A DNA stretch of 64,000 nt from Lentibacillus saliphilus. GTDB taxonomy: Bacteria > Bacillota > Bacilli > Bacillales > Amphibacillaceae. The stretch lies in the NCBI RefSeq assembly GCF_019093865.1, contig NZ_JABJXD010000001.1:744001-808000 (forward strand), written 5' to 3'. Positions 36,808-45,165 of the stretch are shown piece by piece (within the stretch, counting starts at the first letter, position 1; the number at the start of each line of letters is the position of its first letter). Made by a program: the position numbers and the translations under genes. The notes under the pieces are model-generated. The model was given only the letters and a program-made list of their open reading frames with translations. It was not told the DNA's origin and searched no databases.

Positions 36808-37079
36808 CTGGGACAAAAAAATTTTACTGAATGGAAATACGAACAATACCACCGCTCCGGAAATATACTACGCTTTCCGCGGGCGGCTGGTGAGCCTCGG
36901 GCCAACAGGAAGTTGGTCATGAAGGCGTTGCGACAGGACGTCGCGATTTTAGCCTTCCTTCCCCACGCACTGCGGGGTCTCGCCTAGGCCTCTCCTCCCG
37001 CCGGAGTCTACGTATATTTCCGGAGCTAATGTTGAGCATTATCCGTCTTTTGCGTTAATAATTAATAAGTTATGTCCCA
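36808..37079. repeat. Long imperfect palindromic repeat element R1
   Basis: About 270 bp bounded by GGGACA (36810) and TGTCCC (37073-37078). Nested inside are GCTCCGGAAATATAC and GTATATTTCCGGAGC as an inverted pair, and a GC-rich centre with CGCTTTCCGCGGGC (36871-36884) and TGCGGGGTCT (36971-36980). R2 shares the ends and R3 the centre. No coding signal was found. Confidence 0.8.
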
Positions 37080-37188
37080 ACCAATTCGTCTCGTAGCATA
37101 TTTCACATCTTCGTACAAAAATGGATTAAGAATGGATAAATCATATCCCCCACAACATACTAACCATAATAGACTTAGAAGGAGGGTT

Positions 37189-37287
37189 ATGATGAGCAAA
37201 GGTAAAAAGAAAAAAAATAAAAGTAAAGAAGAACTAAATGATATGAAGGACGATAAAAAATATCGCCAAAACCGCCCACCGCGATAA
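37189..37287 (+). CDS. Small lysine-rich protein of unknown function
   Basis: A 32-residue, strongly basic peptide: MMSKGKKKKNKSKEEL, then a charged segment ending QNRPPR. It has an excellent AGAAGGAGG six bases before tandem ATG codons and its own terminator, both arguing that it is translated. I do not recognise a family. The composition suggests nucleic-acid or ribosome contact, but that is a guess. Confidence 0.6.
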   Translation: MMSKGKKKKNKSKEELNDMKDDKKYRQNRPPR

Positions 37288-37314
37288 TGAGTGAAGCTCT
37301 TGCTTTTGAATCAT

Positions 37315-37347
37315 TCGAGCACTGGACTTCCAGTGTTCCTTTTTTAT
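37315..37347 (+). terminator. Terminator after the small basic protein gene
   Basis: Stem GAGCACTGG / CCAGTGTTC with a 4-nt loop, followed by TTTTTT. Confidence 0.85.
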
Positions 37348-37383
37348 AATATTGGCTTATTAAACGATATGCACTCCTTTATA

Positions 37384-37911
37384 TTACCATTCAACTATCA
37401 CATTATTTTTATCGTCTAAAATTTTATAATGAAGAGATTGGGTCTGTTCATATAAGTGTTGGGGTAATTTTTCATAAACTATATTTGTTTTTGTTATTTT
37501 AACATTGGAATTATATATAACATTACCATCTTCATCTTTTAGAGAATAACTAACTGTTTTAGCGTTGGGATAATTAAAAACACCTCCCCATAATGCACCA
37601 AATGAGTTTCTTCCAACTGAAGTAACTTTAATAATTTCATATTTATTTGATAAATCTAAACTTTGAGCGTGTTCTCCAGTCCCTGAGTCATATTTATACC
37701 CTGATTTTTCCTTTAAAAAAGTATTTAAACTTAACATTGGGTTCCCTGCATAATCTTCACTTAAAAAGAGGACAACATTGTCGGTATCGTCTTGGAATAA
37801 TATTTCAACATTCTCTCTACCATTCTTCTCTATCGCATCAAATAGTGTAGCTGATGAACATCCTCCTAAAGTCATTGCAAGTATAATAAATAGTAGAAAA
37901 AATAACCTCAT
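37384..37911 (-). CDS. Predicted lipoprotein of unknown function
   Basis: A 175-residue protein with a lipoprotein signal: MRLFFLLFIILAMTLGGC, Cys18 being the lipidation site. It should be anchored on the outer face of the membrane. The mature part is hydrophilic with beta-strand character (TVSYSLKDEDGNVIYNSNV). I do not recognise the family. In-frame codons extend 33 residues further upstream, but the signal peptide and the GGGG just ahead of the ATG favour 37911. It is a single gene, and local base composition is more AT-rich than its neighbours, so it may be acquired. Confidence 0.7.
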   Translation of the reverse strand: MRLFFLLFIILAMTLGGCSSATLFDAIEKNGRENVEILFQDDTDNVVLFLSEDYAGNPMLSLNTFLKEKSGYKYDSGTGEHAQSLDLSNKYEIIKVTSVGRNSFGALWGGVFNYPNAKTVSYSLKDEDGNVIYNSNVKITKTNIVYEKLPQHLYEQTQSLHYKILDDKNNVIVEW

Positions 37912-38075
37912 AACCATCCCCCAATATAATAGCGTATTCAAGTATCCTGTTTCGTTAGTTGAACAAGCAGTATGTTTATATCGTGAATCTAGATAACCTA
38001 AGTGTATCATACATTTAGAAATTTTGTAAAATTACCTTTAATCACTTTAACAGCGCCATAATATTAAAAAGCACA

Positions 38076-38108
38076 AAAGAGTAGTTCGAGGATAAACTAC
38101 TCTTTTTA
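38076..38108. terminator. Terminator-like hairpin
   Basis: AAAAGAGTAGTT pairs with AACTACTCTTTTT around an 8-nt loop. It can act for the minus-strand coiled-coil gene. The stretch 38109-38257 holds no recognisable gene. Confidence 0.8.
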
Positions 38109-38257
38109 TAAATGTAGAATCTGAAGCGGGGCTGCATAAAACGCGGGCGTACTGCCGGTATCACACTTTTTGTGCGTGACAATCCGCTTTTAAGGCATGA
38201 GGGGATACAAGTGCCTAGATATGCAAAGCGATCGTACCGACAAACACATAATTGACT

Positions 38258-38575
38258 TTAAGGTAACAATCCATTTAATCTATTGTTTATCATGGTCGTG
38301 AACGTTTGGTGAGTCGGTACTGAGTCAAACAACTGTGTAACTTTTGAATTGGTTGAGGCAACCATATTAATGAGTTGGGCAATAAATTCCTCTTGTTGGT
38401 GGGATTTGATTTGCAGCTGAGTGAGGAATCTATCTTGATGTGTTATTTTGTTTTCTAGTTCATCGAGGCGATCTTGAAGCGTGTTCAGTTTAGTATTCAT
38501 GGACCTCAATTGATGTTCGACATGAATATTTAAGATTTGCTCATCTAAAGTTTGCTTTATTAGTAATCGGGACAT
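38258..38575 (-). CDS. Small coiled-coil protein
   Basis: A 105-residue protein. Residues about 15-85 are an amphipathic heptad helix (LRSMNTKLNTLQDRLDEL, ENKITHQDRFLTQLQI), predicted to form a coiled coil; the tail ends TMINNRLNGLLP. No enzyme motif is seen. The open frame runs 50 codons further upstream, but AAAGGAGGTG lies right before the ATG at 38575, which is used. It follows the DUF1659-DUF2922-YvrJ cluster on the same strand, separated by a large hairpin. Confidence 0.75.
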   Translation of the reverse strand: MSRLLIKQTLDEQILNIHVEHQLRSMNTKLNTLQDRLDELENKITHQDRFLTQLQIKSHQQEEFIAQLINMVASTNSKVTQLFDSVPTHQTFTTMINNRLNGLLP

Positions 38576-38825
38576 GTCACACCTCCTTTCTCTTGCCTTC
38601 ATGTATATCATAAACAAGACTAAAGGCCTAACATCATTTTTCAAAAATTGAGCACCGGTTCGACACATATAGCCATAAAACAAAGCATATTTCGCATAAG
38701 TCCTTAAAAATGAGTGTGCTTTCACAAAAATAGTCGTTTTTGTGAAAAAAATCGCAAACCATGCGACATTTTTCGACTTGTGCCGATGACGTTAAATCCG
38801 ATGAGCTCTAAGATAAAACGAAAAA

Positions 38826-38942
38826 ACTAGGGCAAAAACGTAAAATGATTAACGTTAGACAAACAATATACTCCGTTAACCTCAACCGAGGATTGTTCAT
38901 CTTTTAGGTATAGTCGCCTTTGCCCTAGCCTAGTCTACAGTA
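38826..38942 (-). terminator. Long hairpin terminator after the YvrJ gene
   Basis: On the minus strand CTAGGGCAAAGGCG pairs with CGTTTTTGCCCTAG, followed by TTTTTTCG. The loop of about 85 nt contains its own small hairpin (CCTC-AACC-GAGG). The flanking sequence 38576-38825 shows no gene. Confidence 0.6.
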
Positions 38943-38952
38943 CTGCTTGGAT

Positions 38953-39093
38953 TTAACGATTCAGCTTATCTGGAATTGCATGAATTGATGCAATAAGAAT
39001 GTTAAGCTTGCCTTCAATTCGGTGCAGGAGATAAAATGTCACTGCAATTGGAAAACCGACCTCAGTGACAAATGATACCCAATGCTCCATCAT
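38953..39093 (-). CDS. yvrJ: YvrJ family small membrane protein
   Basis: A 46-residue protein: VSFVTEVGFPIAVTFYLLHR is a single membrane helix, followed by IEGKLNILIASIHAIP. The G-F-P-I-x-V-T-x-Y-L-L-x-R-I-E pattern is the YvrJ family signature. Function is unknown. It has GGGAGGTCTGAAC before tandem ATG codons. It is the third gene of the DUF1659-DUF2922-YvrJ arrangement, a set that recurs in Bacillus genomes and presumably acts together. Confidence 0.85.
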   Translation of the reverse strand: MMEHWVSFVTEVGFPIAVTFYLLHRIEGKLNILIASIHAIPDKLNR

Positions 39094-39220
39094 GTTCAGA
39101 CCTCCCAGCATTTTAATTTGACGTATTCATTAAAACAACCATGATGTCAGGTCGCATATCACATGCAGTCCCTCCACCATGGTTGTTCTGAATAACATGT
39201 TCGACTAAATCATGTTAACA

Positions 39221-39439
39221 TTATAGGCCGAGTTCAATATCCTCGACAATGCGCTCTACAAGGCGGGCGCTCTTTTTTTCAACAATATTACCACCTGTTG
39301 ATGTGAATGCGTTCTGGACAATAATTTCATCCATAGCTTGATTAACCTCTGATGCATTGACAGGTTCAACTGGTTTATCAAGTGTATACGTTACGGTTTT
39401 TCCTTCTTCGTTCATAAATTTCAATTCTAATTTCTTCAT
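39221..39439 (-). CDS. DUF2922 small protein
   Basis: A 72-residue protein beginning MKKLELKFMNEEGKTVTYTL, continuing with ASEVNQAMDEIIVQNAFTS and ending in an acidic segment. This is the DUF2922 pattern: a short beta-rich domain with a conserved K-L-x-L-x-F start and a V-x-x-A-M-x-x-I-I helix. Function is unknown. It lies 52 bp after the DUF1659 gene and 128 bp before yvrJ. The ribosome-binding site AGGAGGGGGTG is strong. Confidence 0.85.
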   Translation of the reverse strand: MKKLELKFMNEEGKTVTYTLDKPVEPVNASEVNQAMDEIIVQNAFTSTGGNIVEKKSARLVERIVEDIELGL

Positions 39440-39490
39440 ACAATCACCCCCTCCTTGTCAGATTCTTAATGAATCCTTTTTAGTGGTCCT

Positions 39491-39715
39491 TTAAGCTTGA
39501 CGGATGTTCGATGTGTCTCGACGTTCAATGTTCGTTAACGGTCTTTGCTGCAAGACAACCAGTGCGTTTGCAATAGCAAACAGCTGATCCGCAGTTGCAC
39601 TCGTTTTAATGTTATTGAAGGTTTTCGTTTTATAAATCGGTTCTCCTGTCACTAAGTCATCACCATCATAAAGAACGAGCTGCAACGAAGAGTTGACTTT
39701 ATCTGCGATTGCCAT
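39491..39715 (-). CDS. DUF1659 small protein
   Basis: A 74-residue protein. YKTKTFNNIKTSATADQLFA and IANALVVLQQRPLTNIERRD match DUF1659, a short domain nearly always encoded beside DUF2922 and YvrJ genes. Function is unknown. An ATG nine bases upstream is in frame, but AAGGAGGTG is spaced for the ATG at 39715. It is the first gene of the small cluster, and its promoter should lie inside or next to repeat element R2. Confidence 0.87.
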   Translation of the reverse strand: MAIADKVNSSLQLVLYDGDDLVTGEPIYKTKTFNNIKTSATADQLFAIANALVVLQQRPLTNIERRDTSNIRQA

Positions 39716-39819
39716 ATATGTCACCTCCTTTCACCACTACATTCGAGTAGAAGATGAAAAAAGGGGCATCGGCTTTTAATAATAAAATACGATTGCGTAA
39801 TTTTCCCCACAACAAATAA

Positions 39820-40016
39820 GCTGGGACAAAGATGTTTAACCAAATTGAAAATCCGAACAATACGACAACGATCGCTCCGGACATATACATTGCGTATTTT
39901 ACGCCTACTGTACTGCGGTGTCTTGCCTATTTTCTACCGCAAACATCTTCTGTATATGTCCGGAACTAGATTGAGCATTGTTCGTGTATATGGTTAAACT
40001 TCCAGTTGTCCCAGCC
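39820..40016. repeat. Long imperfect palindromic repeat element R2
   Basis: About 195 bp with inverted ends GCTGGGACA (39820-39828) and TTGTCCCAGC, then TGTTTAACCA against TGGTTAAAC, then CGCTCCGGACATATAC against GTATATGTCCGGA. It shares ends and the GAACAATAC-x-CGCTCCGGA block with R1 but has a shorter, AT-richer centre. Confidence 0.8.
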
Positions 40017-40104
40017 TTGTAAGCTATCTCCTCTTATAGTATATTTAGGCATTAATTTTAATCTATTCTAAGTGATTTTTTAACATACATTCAACTATAA
40101 CTCC

Positions 40105-40232
40105 GTTACCTTTCACTGCAGGCGGACGCTTTCCGCGGGCACGGCCTCAGCCTCCTCGAGGAAGACCACCTCTGCGGGGTCTTCGGACTCGTGCTGTTCC
40201 CGCTGGAGTCGCCACCTTCCGTTTCAGGTAAC
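40105..40232. repeat. Palindromic repeat element R3
   Basis: About 128 bp. Inverted ends GTTACCT (40105-40111) and AGGTAAC (40226-40232). The interior has CGCTTTCCGCGGGC (40127-40140), CAGCCTCCTCG and GCGGGGTCTTCGG, the same GC-rich core as R1. It lies in a 690-bp region without genes between DUF1659 and the Nudix gene; the rest of that region (40233-40404) shows nothing recognisable. Confidence 0.8.
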
Positions 40233-40404
40233 TAAGTGTGTGCATCTTCCGGGAGCAGCTAACTCCTAGTACTTAATATAAGACTCCTAAATCATTAAAC
40301 TTAGTTGTCATACCCAAATTTATAAGAATGAAATACTCGCTTTTTTCGCAATAACTATTGACTATATAGTCAGCCTCTTCTTAAGATATAATGACGATCA
40401 TGAG

Positions 40405-41022
40405 TTAATTCGATGAAATAATCTTCATAAACCGCGTTACTATATAAGCAGTTAATCCCCAAATCACGCGGTCTTCATACTGATAAAACAGTTCATCAAG
40501 ATGACGCTTATGCCAGTTATAATTTTCTCCACCTTGGATTAAATCAAAGGGAAAATTTTTCTCAGGAATCGGCTCAAATGCGACTTGATATAGATCTGGT
40601 ATTGTTTCTTGGAAAAACGTGAGTGGCACTGTAAAAACATGATCTACTTCCGCTTGATTTGGACGGATGACGGACAAATCTTGGACAAAACCAGTAAAAA
40701 GGTGAATCATGCGCCCTTCCGAAATAAAATACCCTAATGCCTGAACGTGTTTGATGTGAGAAGCTGATATGCCTAATTCTTCACACGTTTCTCTAACAGC
40801 ACATGCTTGAGCATTTGCATCTATCTTTTCAAGTCTGCCCCCTGGAAAACACACATCCCCTGGCTGGCTCCGCATATTTAATGCACGTACTTCAAACAAT
40901 AAATGAGCTTCCCCATCTACATTGGTGATTGGTATGAGGATGCCGTATTCACGATAATCTTCTTGTCCGAGTATTGTTGGTGTATGATATAGTAGCCTTT
41001 GAATGATATCTTCTGGACTCAA
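40405..41022 (-). CDS. Nudix hydrolase, CoA-pyrophosphatase-like
   Basis: A 205-residue cytosolic Nudix enzyme. The box region is FPGGRLEKIDANAQACAVRE followed by TCEELGI, and the RSQPGDVCFPGG stretch just ahead is typical of NUDT7/YeaB coenzyme A pyrophosphatases. These enzymes cut the pyrophosphate bond of CoA or its derivatives. The first Glu of the canonical box is replaced by an Asp/Ala pair, as in several CoA-type members. The ATG has GGAGGTAATAAG upstream. No operon partner. Confidence 0.87.
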   Translation of the reverse strand: MSPEDIIQRLLYHTPTILGQEDYREYGILIPITNVDGEAHLLFEVRALNMRSQPGDVCFPGGRLEKIDANAQACAVRETCEELGISASHIKHVQALGYFISEGRMIHLFTGFVQDLSVIRPNQAEVDHVFTVPLTFFQETIPDLYQVAFEPIPEKNFPFDLIQGGENYNWHKRHLDELFYQYEDRVIWGLTAYIVTRFMKIISSN

Positions 41023-41327
41023 CTTATTACCTCCATTAGCTTATGCTATCATACTAGTATACGATAAATAGCACTGCAAGTTAATGAGGTTATAGCTATT
41101 CTATTGAAAGATCAAACAATTAATGAATATGTTGCGCAACCGCCCTAGCGTTTTCAAGGTATCCTCGGGTTATCATGAACACAATATTAAGTTCTTGCAC
41201 AATTGTTTACACTCTTTGTCATAGCAATTTTAGCCTTAGATTGCCATTTGACTGGTTAATCATTATGATATTAACATAGACTTACAGCTCTTAAAATGTA
41301 CATTCGTGTAAGAAAGCAGGGATTTAT
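41023..41327. other. Intergenic region, no gene seen
   Basis: 305 bp between the divergent Nudix and ABC-F genes. I found no ORF with a ribosome-binding site, no attenuator-type leader peptide and no clear riboswitch. Some ABC-F resistance genes have leader attenuators, so I looked for one and did not see it. Confidence 0.5.
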
Positions 41328-43232
41328 GTGCTCACTATCGATCATTTATACCAATCATTTGGTGAGAAAGTATTGTTTAATAACATTTCATTTATTATTG
41401 GAGATAAAGAACGTATCGGATTAATCGGTGTGAACGGTACAGGAAAGTCCAGCTTACTGAAAGCAATTGCTGGCGTTGAAAAACCGGAAAAAGGGCACAT
41501 TAAAACACCAGGTGATTACCATATTGAGTATTTGCCTCAAGAAGTAACACTTGATCCTTCATTAAGTGTCATTGAACAAATTTACTATGGTGATTCTGAA
41601 ATAATGACATTAATGCGCCGATATGAGCATGCACTCATAGCGCTCCAAAATGATCCAAATAATGCTACAGCTCAAACAACATTGCTTAAGCGCCAGCAGG
41701 AAATGGATGAGATGGATGCCTGGGAAGCGAACACACAAGCTAAAACAATTTTAACAAAGCTTGGCATTACTGATTTCCACAAACCAATCACACAGCTTTC
41801 AGGTGGACAAAAGAAACGTATTGCCATTGCTAAGGCACTCATTCAGCCGGCTGACTTGCTCATACTTGATGAACCGACAAACCATCTTGATAACATGACG
41901 GTCCAGTGGCTAGAGCATTATTTACAACACTATTCTGGCTCACTTCTGCTTGTCACTCACGATCGATACTTTTTAAATCGAGTTACGAGCCGGATTTTTG
42001 AACTCGACAATGGTCAGCTTTATACGTACGAAGGCAACTACGAAATATTTCTTGAAAAAAAAGCGGAACGAGAAGCTTTAGAAATCCAAAATGAAACTAA
42101 GCATCAGAATACGTTAAGACGAGAATTGGAATGGCTCAAACGTGGCGCCAAAGCACGTTCAACAAAGCAAAAAGCCCGTAAAGATAGAATTGCTGACTTA
42201 CAGAAAAAAACGTTCAATACGGATTCACAACAGGTCACATTTCAAACAGGCTCTAGTCGCCTTGGTAAAAAGGTAATTGAAATGACCGATATTTCAAAAG
42301 CCTATAACGACAATGTTTTGCTCAAAGACTTCAGCGAATTAATTATACCTTATGACCGTATCGGTATTATTGGACCAAACGGCTCTGGAAAAACGACATT
42401 ATTAAATATGATGGCGCAGCGTGTGCAACCTGATTCAGGCAGTATTGACATCGGTTCAACTGTGAAAATCGGTTATTATACACAAGGCGAAGAAGAGTTA
42501 GATGGGGACCAACGCATTATCGACTATATTAAAGACGTAGCTGAAGTCATCCATACGAGTGAAGGCACCGTCATTACTGCTGAACAAATGCTAGAACGAT
42601 TTTTGTTTTCGCGCGCTCAGCAATGGACATATATACGTAGATTATCAGGTGGCGAGCGAAGGCGCTTGTATTTACTAAAGATATTGATGCATGAGCCAAA
42701 CGTGCTATTCTTAGATGAACCGACAAACGACTTAGACACACAAACACTCAGTGTCCTCGAGCATTATCTAGAACATTTTCCAGGTGTCGTCATAACCGTT
42801 TCACACGATCGTTATTTTCTCGATCGTGTCATTGATCGACTCATTATTTTTAAAGATAATGGCCAAATTACTCGTTTCATTGGAACGTATAGCGCGTATG
42901 TAGAAACACAGTCGAATGATGAAATAAAAACCAGTACGAAGATCGAGACGAGCTCGAATGATACAACGAAGGAACCAGTAAGGCGAAAGAAATCAAAAAC
43001 AAAGTTGTCTTATCATGAGCAAAAAGAATGGGATGTTATTGAAGATGACATTACCGCATTAGAAGAAACAATCGATCAACTGCAGTCTGACATTAATGAG
43101 GCGGGTAGCGATGCAGAAAAAGCACAAGAGCTTTTCCAAATGCAGCAAGAAGCCGAACAACAGTTGGAAGATAAAATGACACGCTGGGAAGAACTATCCC
43201 TGCTTGTAGAAGCATTAAAACGTGAAGGTTAA
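41328..43232 (+). CDS. ABC-F family ATPase (YfmR/Uup-like)
   Basis: A 634-residue soluble protein with two ATP-binding cassettes and no membrane part. Cassette 1: GVNGTGKSSLLKAI, LSGGQKKRIAIAKALI, LLILDEPTNHLD. Linker with basic ARSTKQKARKDR (about 270-290). Cassette 2: GPNGSGKTTLLNMM, LSGGERRRLYLLKIL, LFLDEPTNDLD. The C-terminal coiled coil (about 545-634) is typical of Uup/YfmR. These proteins act on the ribosome E site and relieve stalling. A GTG start is used; AAAGCAGGG precedes it. Monocistronic. Confidence 0.92.
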   Translation: MLTIDHLYQSFGEKVLFNNISFIIGDKERIGLIGVNGTGKSSLLKAIAGVEKPEKGHIKTPGDYHIEYLPQEVTLDPSLSVIEQIYYGDSEIMTLMRRYEHALIALQNDPNNATAQTTLLKRQQEMDEMDAWEANTQAKTILTKLGITDFHKPITQLSGGQKKRIAIAKALIQPADLLILDEPTNHLDNMTVQWLEHYLQHYSGSLLLVTHDRYFLNRVTSRIFELDNGQLYTYEGNYEIFLEKKAEREALEIQNETKHQNTLRRELEWLKRGAKARSTKQKARKDRIADLQKKTFNTDSQQVTFQTGSSRLGKKVIEMTDISKAYNDNVLLKDFSELIIPYDRIGIIGPNGSGKTTLLNMMAQRVQPDSGSIDIGSTVKIGYYTQGEEELDGDQRIIDYIKDVAEVIHTSEGTVITAEQMLERFLFSRAQQWTYIRRLSGGERRRLYLLKILMHEPNVLFLDEPTNDLDTQTLSVLEHYLEHFPGVVITVSHDRYFLDRVIDRLIIFKDNGQITRFIGTYSAYVETQSNDEIKTSTKIETSSNDTTKEPVRRKKSKTKLSYHEQKEWDVIEDDITALEETIDQLQSDINEAGSDAEKAQELFQMQQEAEQQLEDKMTRWEELSLLVEALKREG

Positions 43233-43261
43233 CGATTAAGGATTCGCATTTCATTCCATAC

Positions 43262-43312
43262 AAAAACAGCGCGAACTGAAGTGTTTTTTGCTCAGTACGT
43301 GCTGTTTTTAAA
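43262..43312 (+). terminator. Terminator after the ABC-F gene
   Basis: AAAAACAGC pairs with GCTGTTTTT, with an inner ACTGA / TCAGT pairing. Confidence 0.75.
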
Positions 43313-43347
43313 AATTAAAGCGACCTATTAAAGGTGCCCCGATTAGC

Positions 43348-43716
43348 TTAACGCCACGCGCCCATGCCACCTTGAACGTTAAAGACATGCTGAAAACCGT
43401 TTTTCTTAAGTACTTTAGCGGCTTTCATGCTGCGCATACCACTTTGGCAAATTACAATGACGTCCTTTTCTTTATCAAGTTCATTTATTCTTTTTGATAG
43501 TTCAGCTAATGGGATGTTTTTAAATGGTTTATGATGATTAGAACGGTATTCACCAGGTGTTCGAACGTCGATAAATTGAACATTTTTGTTTTTCTGCTTC
43601 TTTTTTGCGTCCTGCCCGGTGATATGAGTAATCCCCTTCACTGGCATGAAGCGTGTTGCAATAAACACAATACCCAGGATGATAATCACCCATTGAATGA
43701 TCTCCATATCTATCAT
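43348..43716 (-). CDS. Membrane-anchored rhodanese-like protein (YqhL-like)
   Basis: A 122-residue protein with one N-terminal membrane helix (about 5-24) and a single rhodanese domain facing the cytosol or surface. VQFIDVRTPGEYRSNH and VICQSGMRSMKAA carry the family features; the Cys in CQSGMRS is the persulfide-forming catalytic residue. It sits after TusA in the sulfur cluster, separated by 85 bp and a hairpin, so it may be read with it or on its own. Confidence 0.88.
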   Translation of the reverse strand: MIDMEIIQWVIIILGIVFIATRFMPVKGITHITGQDAKKKQKNKNVQFIDVRTPGEYRSNHHKPFKNIPLAELSKRINELDKEKDVIVICQSGMRSMKAAKVLKKNGFQHVFNVQGGMGAWR

Positions 43717-43776
43717 CTCCTATTACATAAGATCAACGACTTCTATTCTATATATCCTGTCGAGTAACCAAATAGA

Positions 43777-43801
43777 AAGCCCCAACGATGGGGCTTTTAT
43801 G
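43777..43801. terminator. Hairpin after the TusA-like gene
   Basis: AAAGCCCC / GGGGCTTT with a 6-nt loop immediately after the stop codon. The T run on the minus strand is short. Confidence 0.6.
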
Positions 43802-44032
43802 TTAAGCTTTTTGAATCCAAAATTTGAATACGTCGCCTTCTTCGGCTTCTTTCAACATTGTGTGTCCACCTGATTTTACCCAAGCTGTCAGATCACTTTT
43901 TGAACCTTTATCAGTTGCATGAATTTCTAATACGTCACCTGAGTTCAATTCTTCCATTGCCTTTTTCGTTCTAACGATCGGCATTGGGCATGCCAATCCC
44001 TTTGCATCTAATACTTTTGTAGCTTCCATCAT
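43802..44032 (-). CDS. TusA-family sulfurtransferase
   Basis: A 76-residue sulfur carrier. KGLACPMPIVRTKKAMEEL contains the CPxP motif whose Cys carries a persulfide. EIHATDKGSKSDLTAWVKSG completes the two-layer fold. In this setting it probably takes sulfur from the rhodanese or DsrE protein next door. Tandem ATG codons follow AAGGAGAG. It is the last gene of the CstR-type group. Confidence 0.92.
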   Translation of the reverse strand: MMEATKVLDAKGLACPMPIVRTKKAMEELNSGDVLEIHATDKGSKSDLTAWVKSGGHTMLKEAEEGDVFKFWIQKA

Positions 44033-44102
44033 TATCTCTCCTTATATAGTTTAATTAATTTTTGATAATACTTTCAAACGTTCAAGTTTCTTTTTAAAAT
44101 CC

Positions 44103-44414
44103 TTAGTTTGACGTTTTTGGTTCCGTCTCTTCTTCCCAATCAAGCATGCCACCTGCGATATTAACGACATCATAGCCTTGCTCGTTTAAAAAGAGACATA
44201 CACGCCCACTACGGCCTCCTGATCGACATACGATATGATGTGTTGTTGCTTTATCAATTTCATTTAGACGTTGAGGAACGTCCCCCATAGGGATGTGTGT
44301 TGCACCAGGAATCATTCCTTCAGCAACCTCCTCGTCTTCTCTCACATCAATAATACTTAAGCTTGCATCAGACTGTCGCTTTTGTGCCAATTCTTTTGTT
44401 GTTATTTCTTTCAT
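44103..44414 (-). CDS. Single-domain rhodanese
   Basis: A 103-residue cytosolic rhodanese. LSIIDVREDEEVAEGMIPGA and HIVCRSGGRSGRVCLFL; the Cys in CRSGGRS is catalytic. GMLDWEEET closes the domain. Rhodaneses move sulfane sulfur between thiols; here likely from persulfide to TusA. A start six codons upstream exists, but AAAGGAGATC lies between and fits the ATG at 44414. A CstR-like palindrome lies 64 bp upstream. Confidence 0.92.
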   Translation of the reverse strand: MKEITTKELAQKRQSDASLSIIDVREDEEVAEGMIPGATHIPMGDVPQRLNEIDKATTHHIVCRSGGRSGRVCLFLNEQGYDVVNIAGGMLDWEEETEPKTSN

Positions 44415-44478
44415 GAGTTGATCTCCTTTCAATTGTCTATTTATATTGTTTATTATTATGTTTTATCCACCCATCTAA

Positions 44479-44494
44479 ATACCTATAAGGGTAT
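44479..44494. promoter_or_regulatory. CstR-like operator 3
   Basis: ATACC-TATAA-GGGTAT, a CsoR/CstR-style palindrome upstream of the rhodanese gene. Confidence 0.6.
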
Positions 44495-44512
44495 ATAGAT
44501 GCGTAAAAAAAA

Positions 44513-44992
44513 TCAAATAAATAAGCTTACATTTCCATCTTCGGCATCACCGATATAGGCTGCTACCCCACCATACTCAATGCCATCAAGTAATTCTTCT
44601 TTTTGAAGTCCAAGTAGATCCATTGTCATTGTACAAGCTGTTAATTTAACATCTAACTCTTGAGCCATTTCGACTAATTGTGGCAGTGGCATCGCATTAT
44701 GCTTTTTAATCACGTCTTTGATCATCTTTGGGCCCATACCGAGATAATTCATGTTAGATAAGCCCATTTTATCGGCGCCTCTAGGCATCATTTTCCCAAA
44801 AAGCTTTTCCATAAAACCTTTTTTCACTGGTACGTGCTCAGCTTTTCTTAACGCGTTTAATCCCCAAAACGTATGAAAAATAGTGACTTCATGATCATAT
44901 GCTGCTGCACCATTTGCAATAATGTACGCAGCCATGGCTTTATCATATTCACCACTAAATAATACAATTGTTGTTTTCTTTTTAGTGCTCAA
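44513..44992 (-). CDS. DsrE/DsrF-like sulfur relay protein
   Basis: A 159-residue cytosolic protein of the DsrE2 group. TTIVLFSGEYDKAMAAYIIA starts the fold, MNYLGMGPKMIKDVIKKH is in the middle and KLTACTMTMDLLG holds the conserved Cys. DsrE2 proteins bind persulfide and pass it to TusA and rhodanese; the three genes here are in that order. A CstR-like palindrome lies just upstream. Confidence 0.9.
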   Translation of the reverse strand: MSTKKKTTIVLFSGEYDKAMAAYIIANGAAAYDHEVTIFHTFWGLNALRKAEHVPVKKGFMEKLFGKMMPRGADKMGLSNMNYLGMGPKMIKDVIKKHNAMPLPQLVEMAQELDVKLTACTMTMDLLGLQKEELLDGIEYGGVAAYIGDAEDGNVSLFI

Positions 44993-45010
44993 TTCAGTTC
45001 CCCTTCCCCG

Positions 45011-45030
45011 CCCCTATACGCATAGGGGTA
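45011..45030. promoter_or_regulatory. CstR-like operator 2
   Basis: CCCCTAT-ACGC-ATAGGGG followed by TA, a nearly perfect palindrome 19 bp upstream of the dsrE-like gene. Confidence 0.7.
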
Positions 45031-45165
45031 TTATATTGTGATAAAAAATAGAGCCAACTAGATGACTCAATCTTTTGTTATCATAAAGGCATTTTTTACA
45101 AATGTCAACACATTTATTTAAGACAATGGAATAGATGGACGAAGCATGATACTCCTATAGATCAA

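Noticed and set aside
36808-37079. An insertion sequence was considered because of the inverted ends of R1
   Set aside because: There is no transposase and the element is palindromic over its whole length, unlike an IS.
38109-38257. A small RNA or gene in the stretch after the 38076 hairpin
   Set aside because: No start with ribosome-binding site and no clear promoter; nothing could be supported.
39699-39890. A 63-codon minus-strand ORF with a hydrophobic start
   Set aside because: It starts in repeat R2, overlaps the beginning of the DUF1659 gene and lacks a convincing ribosome-binding site.
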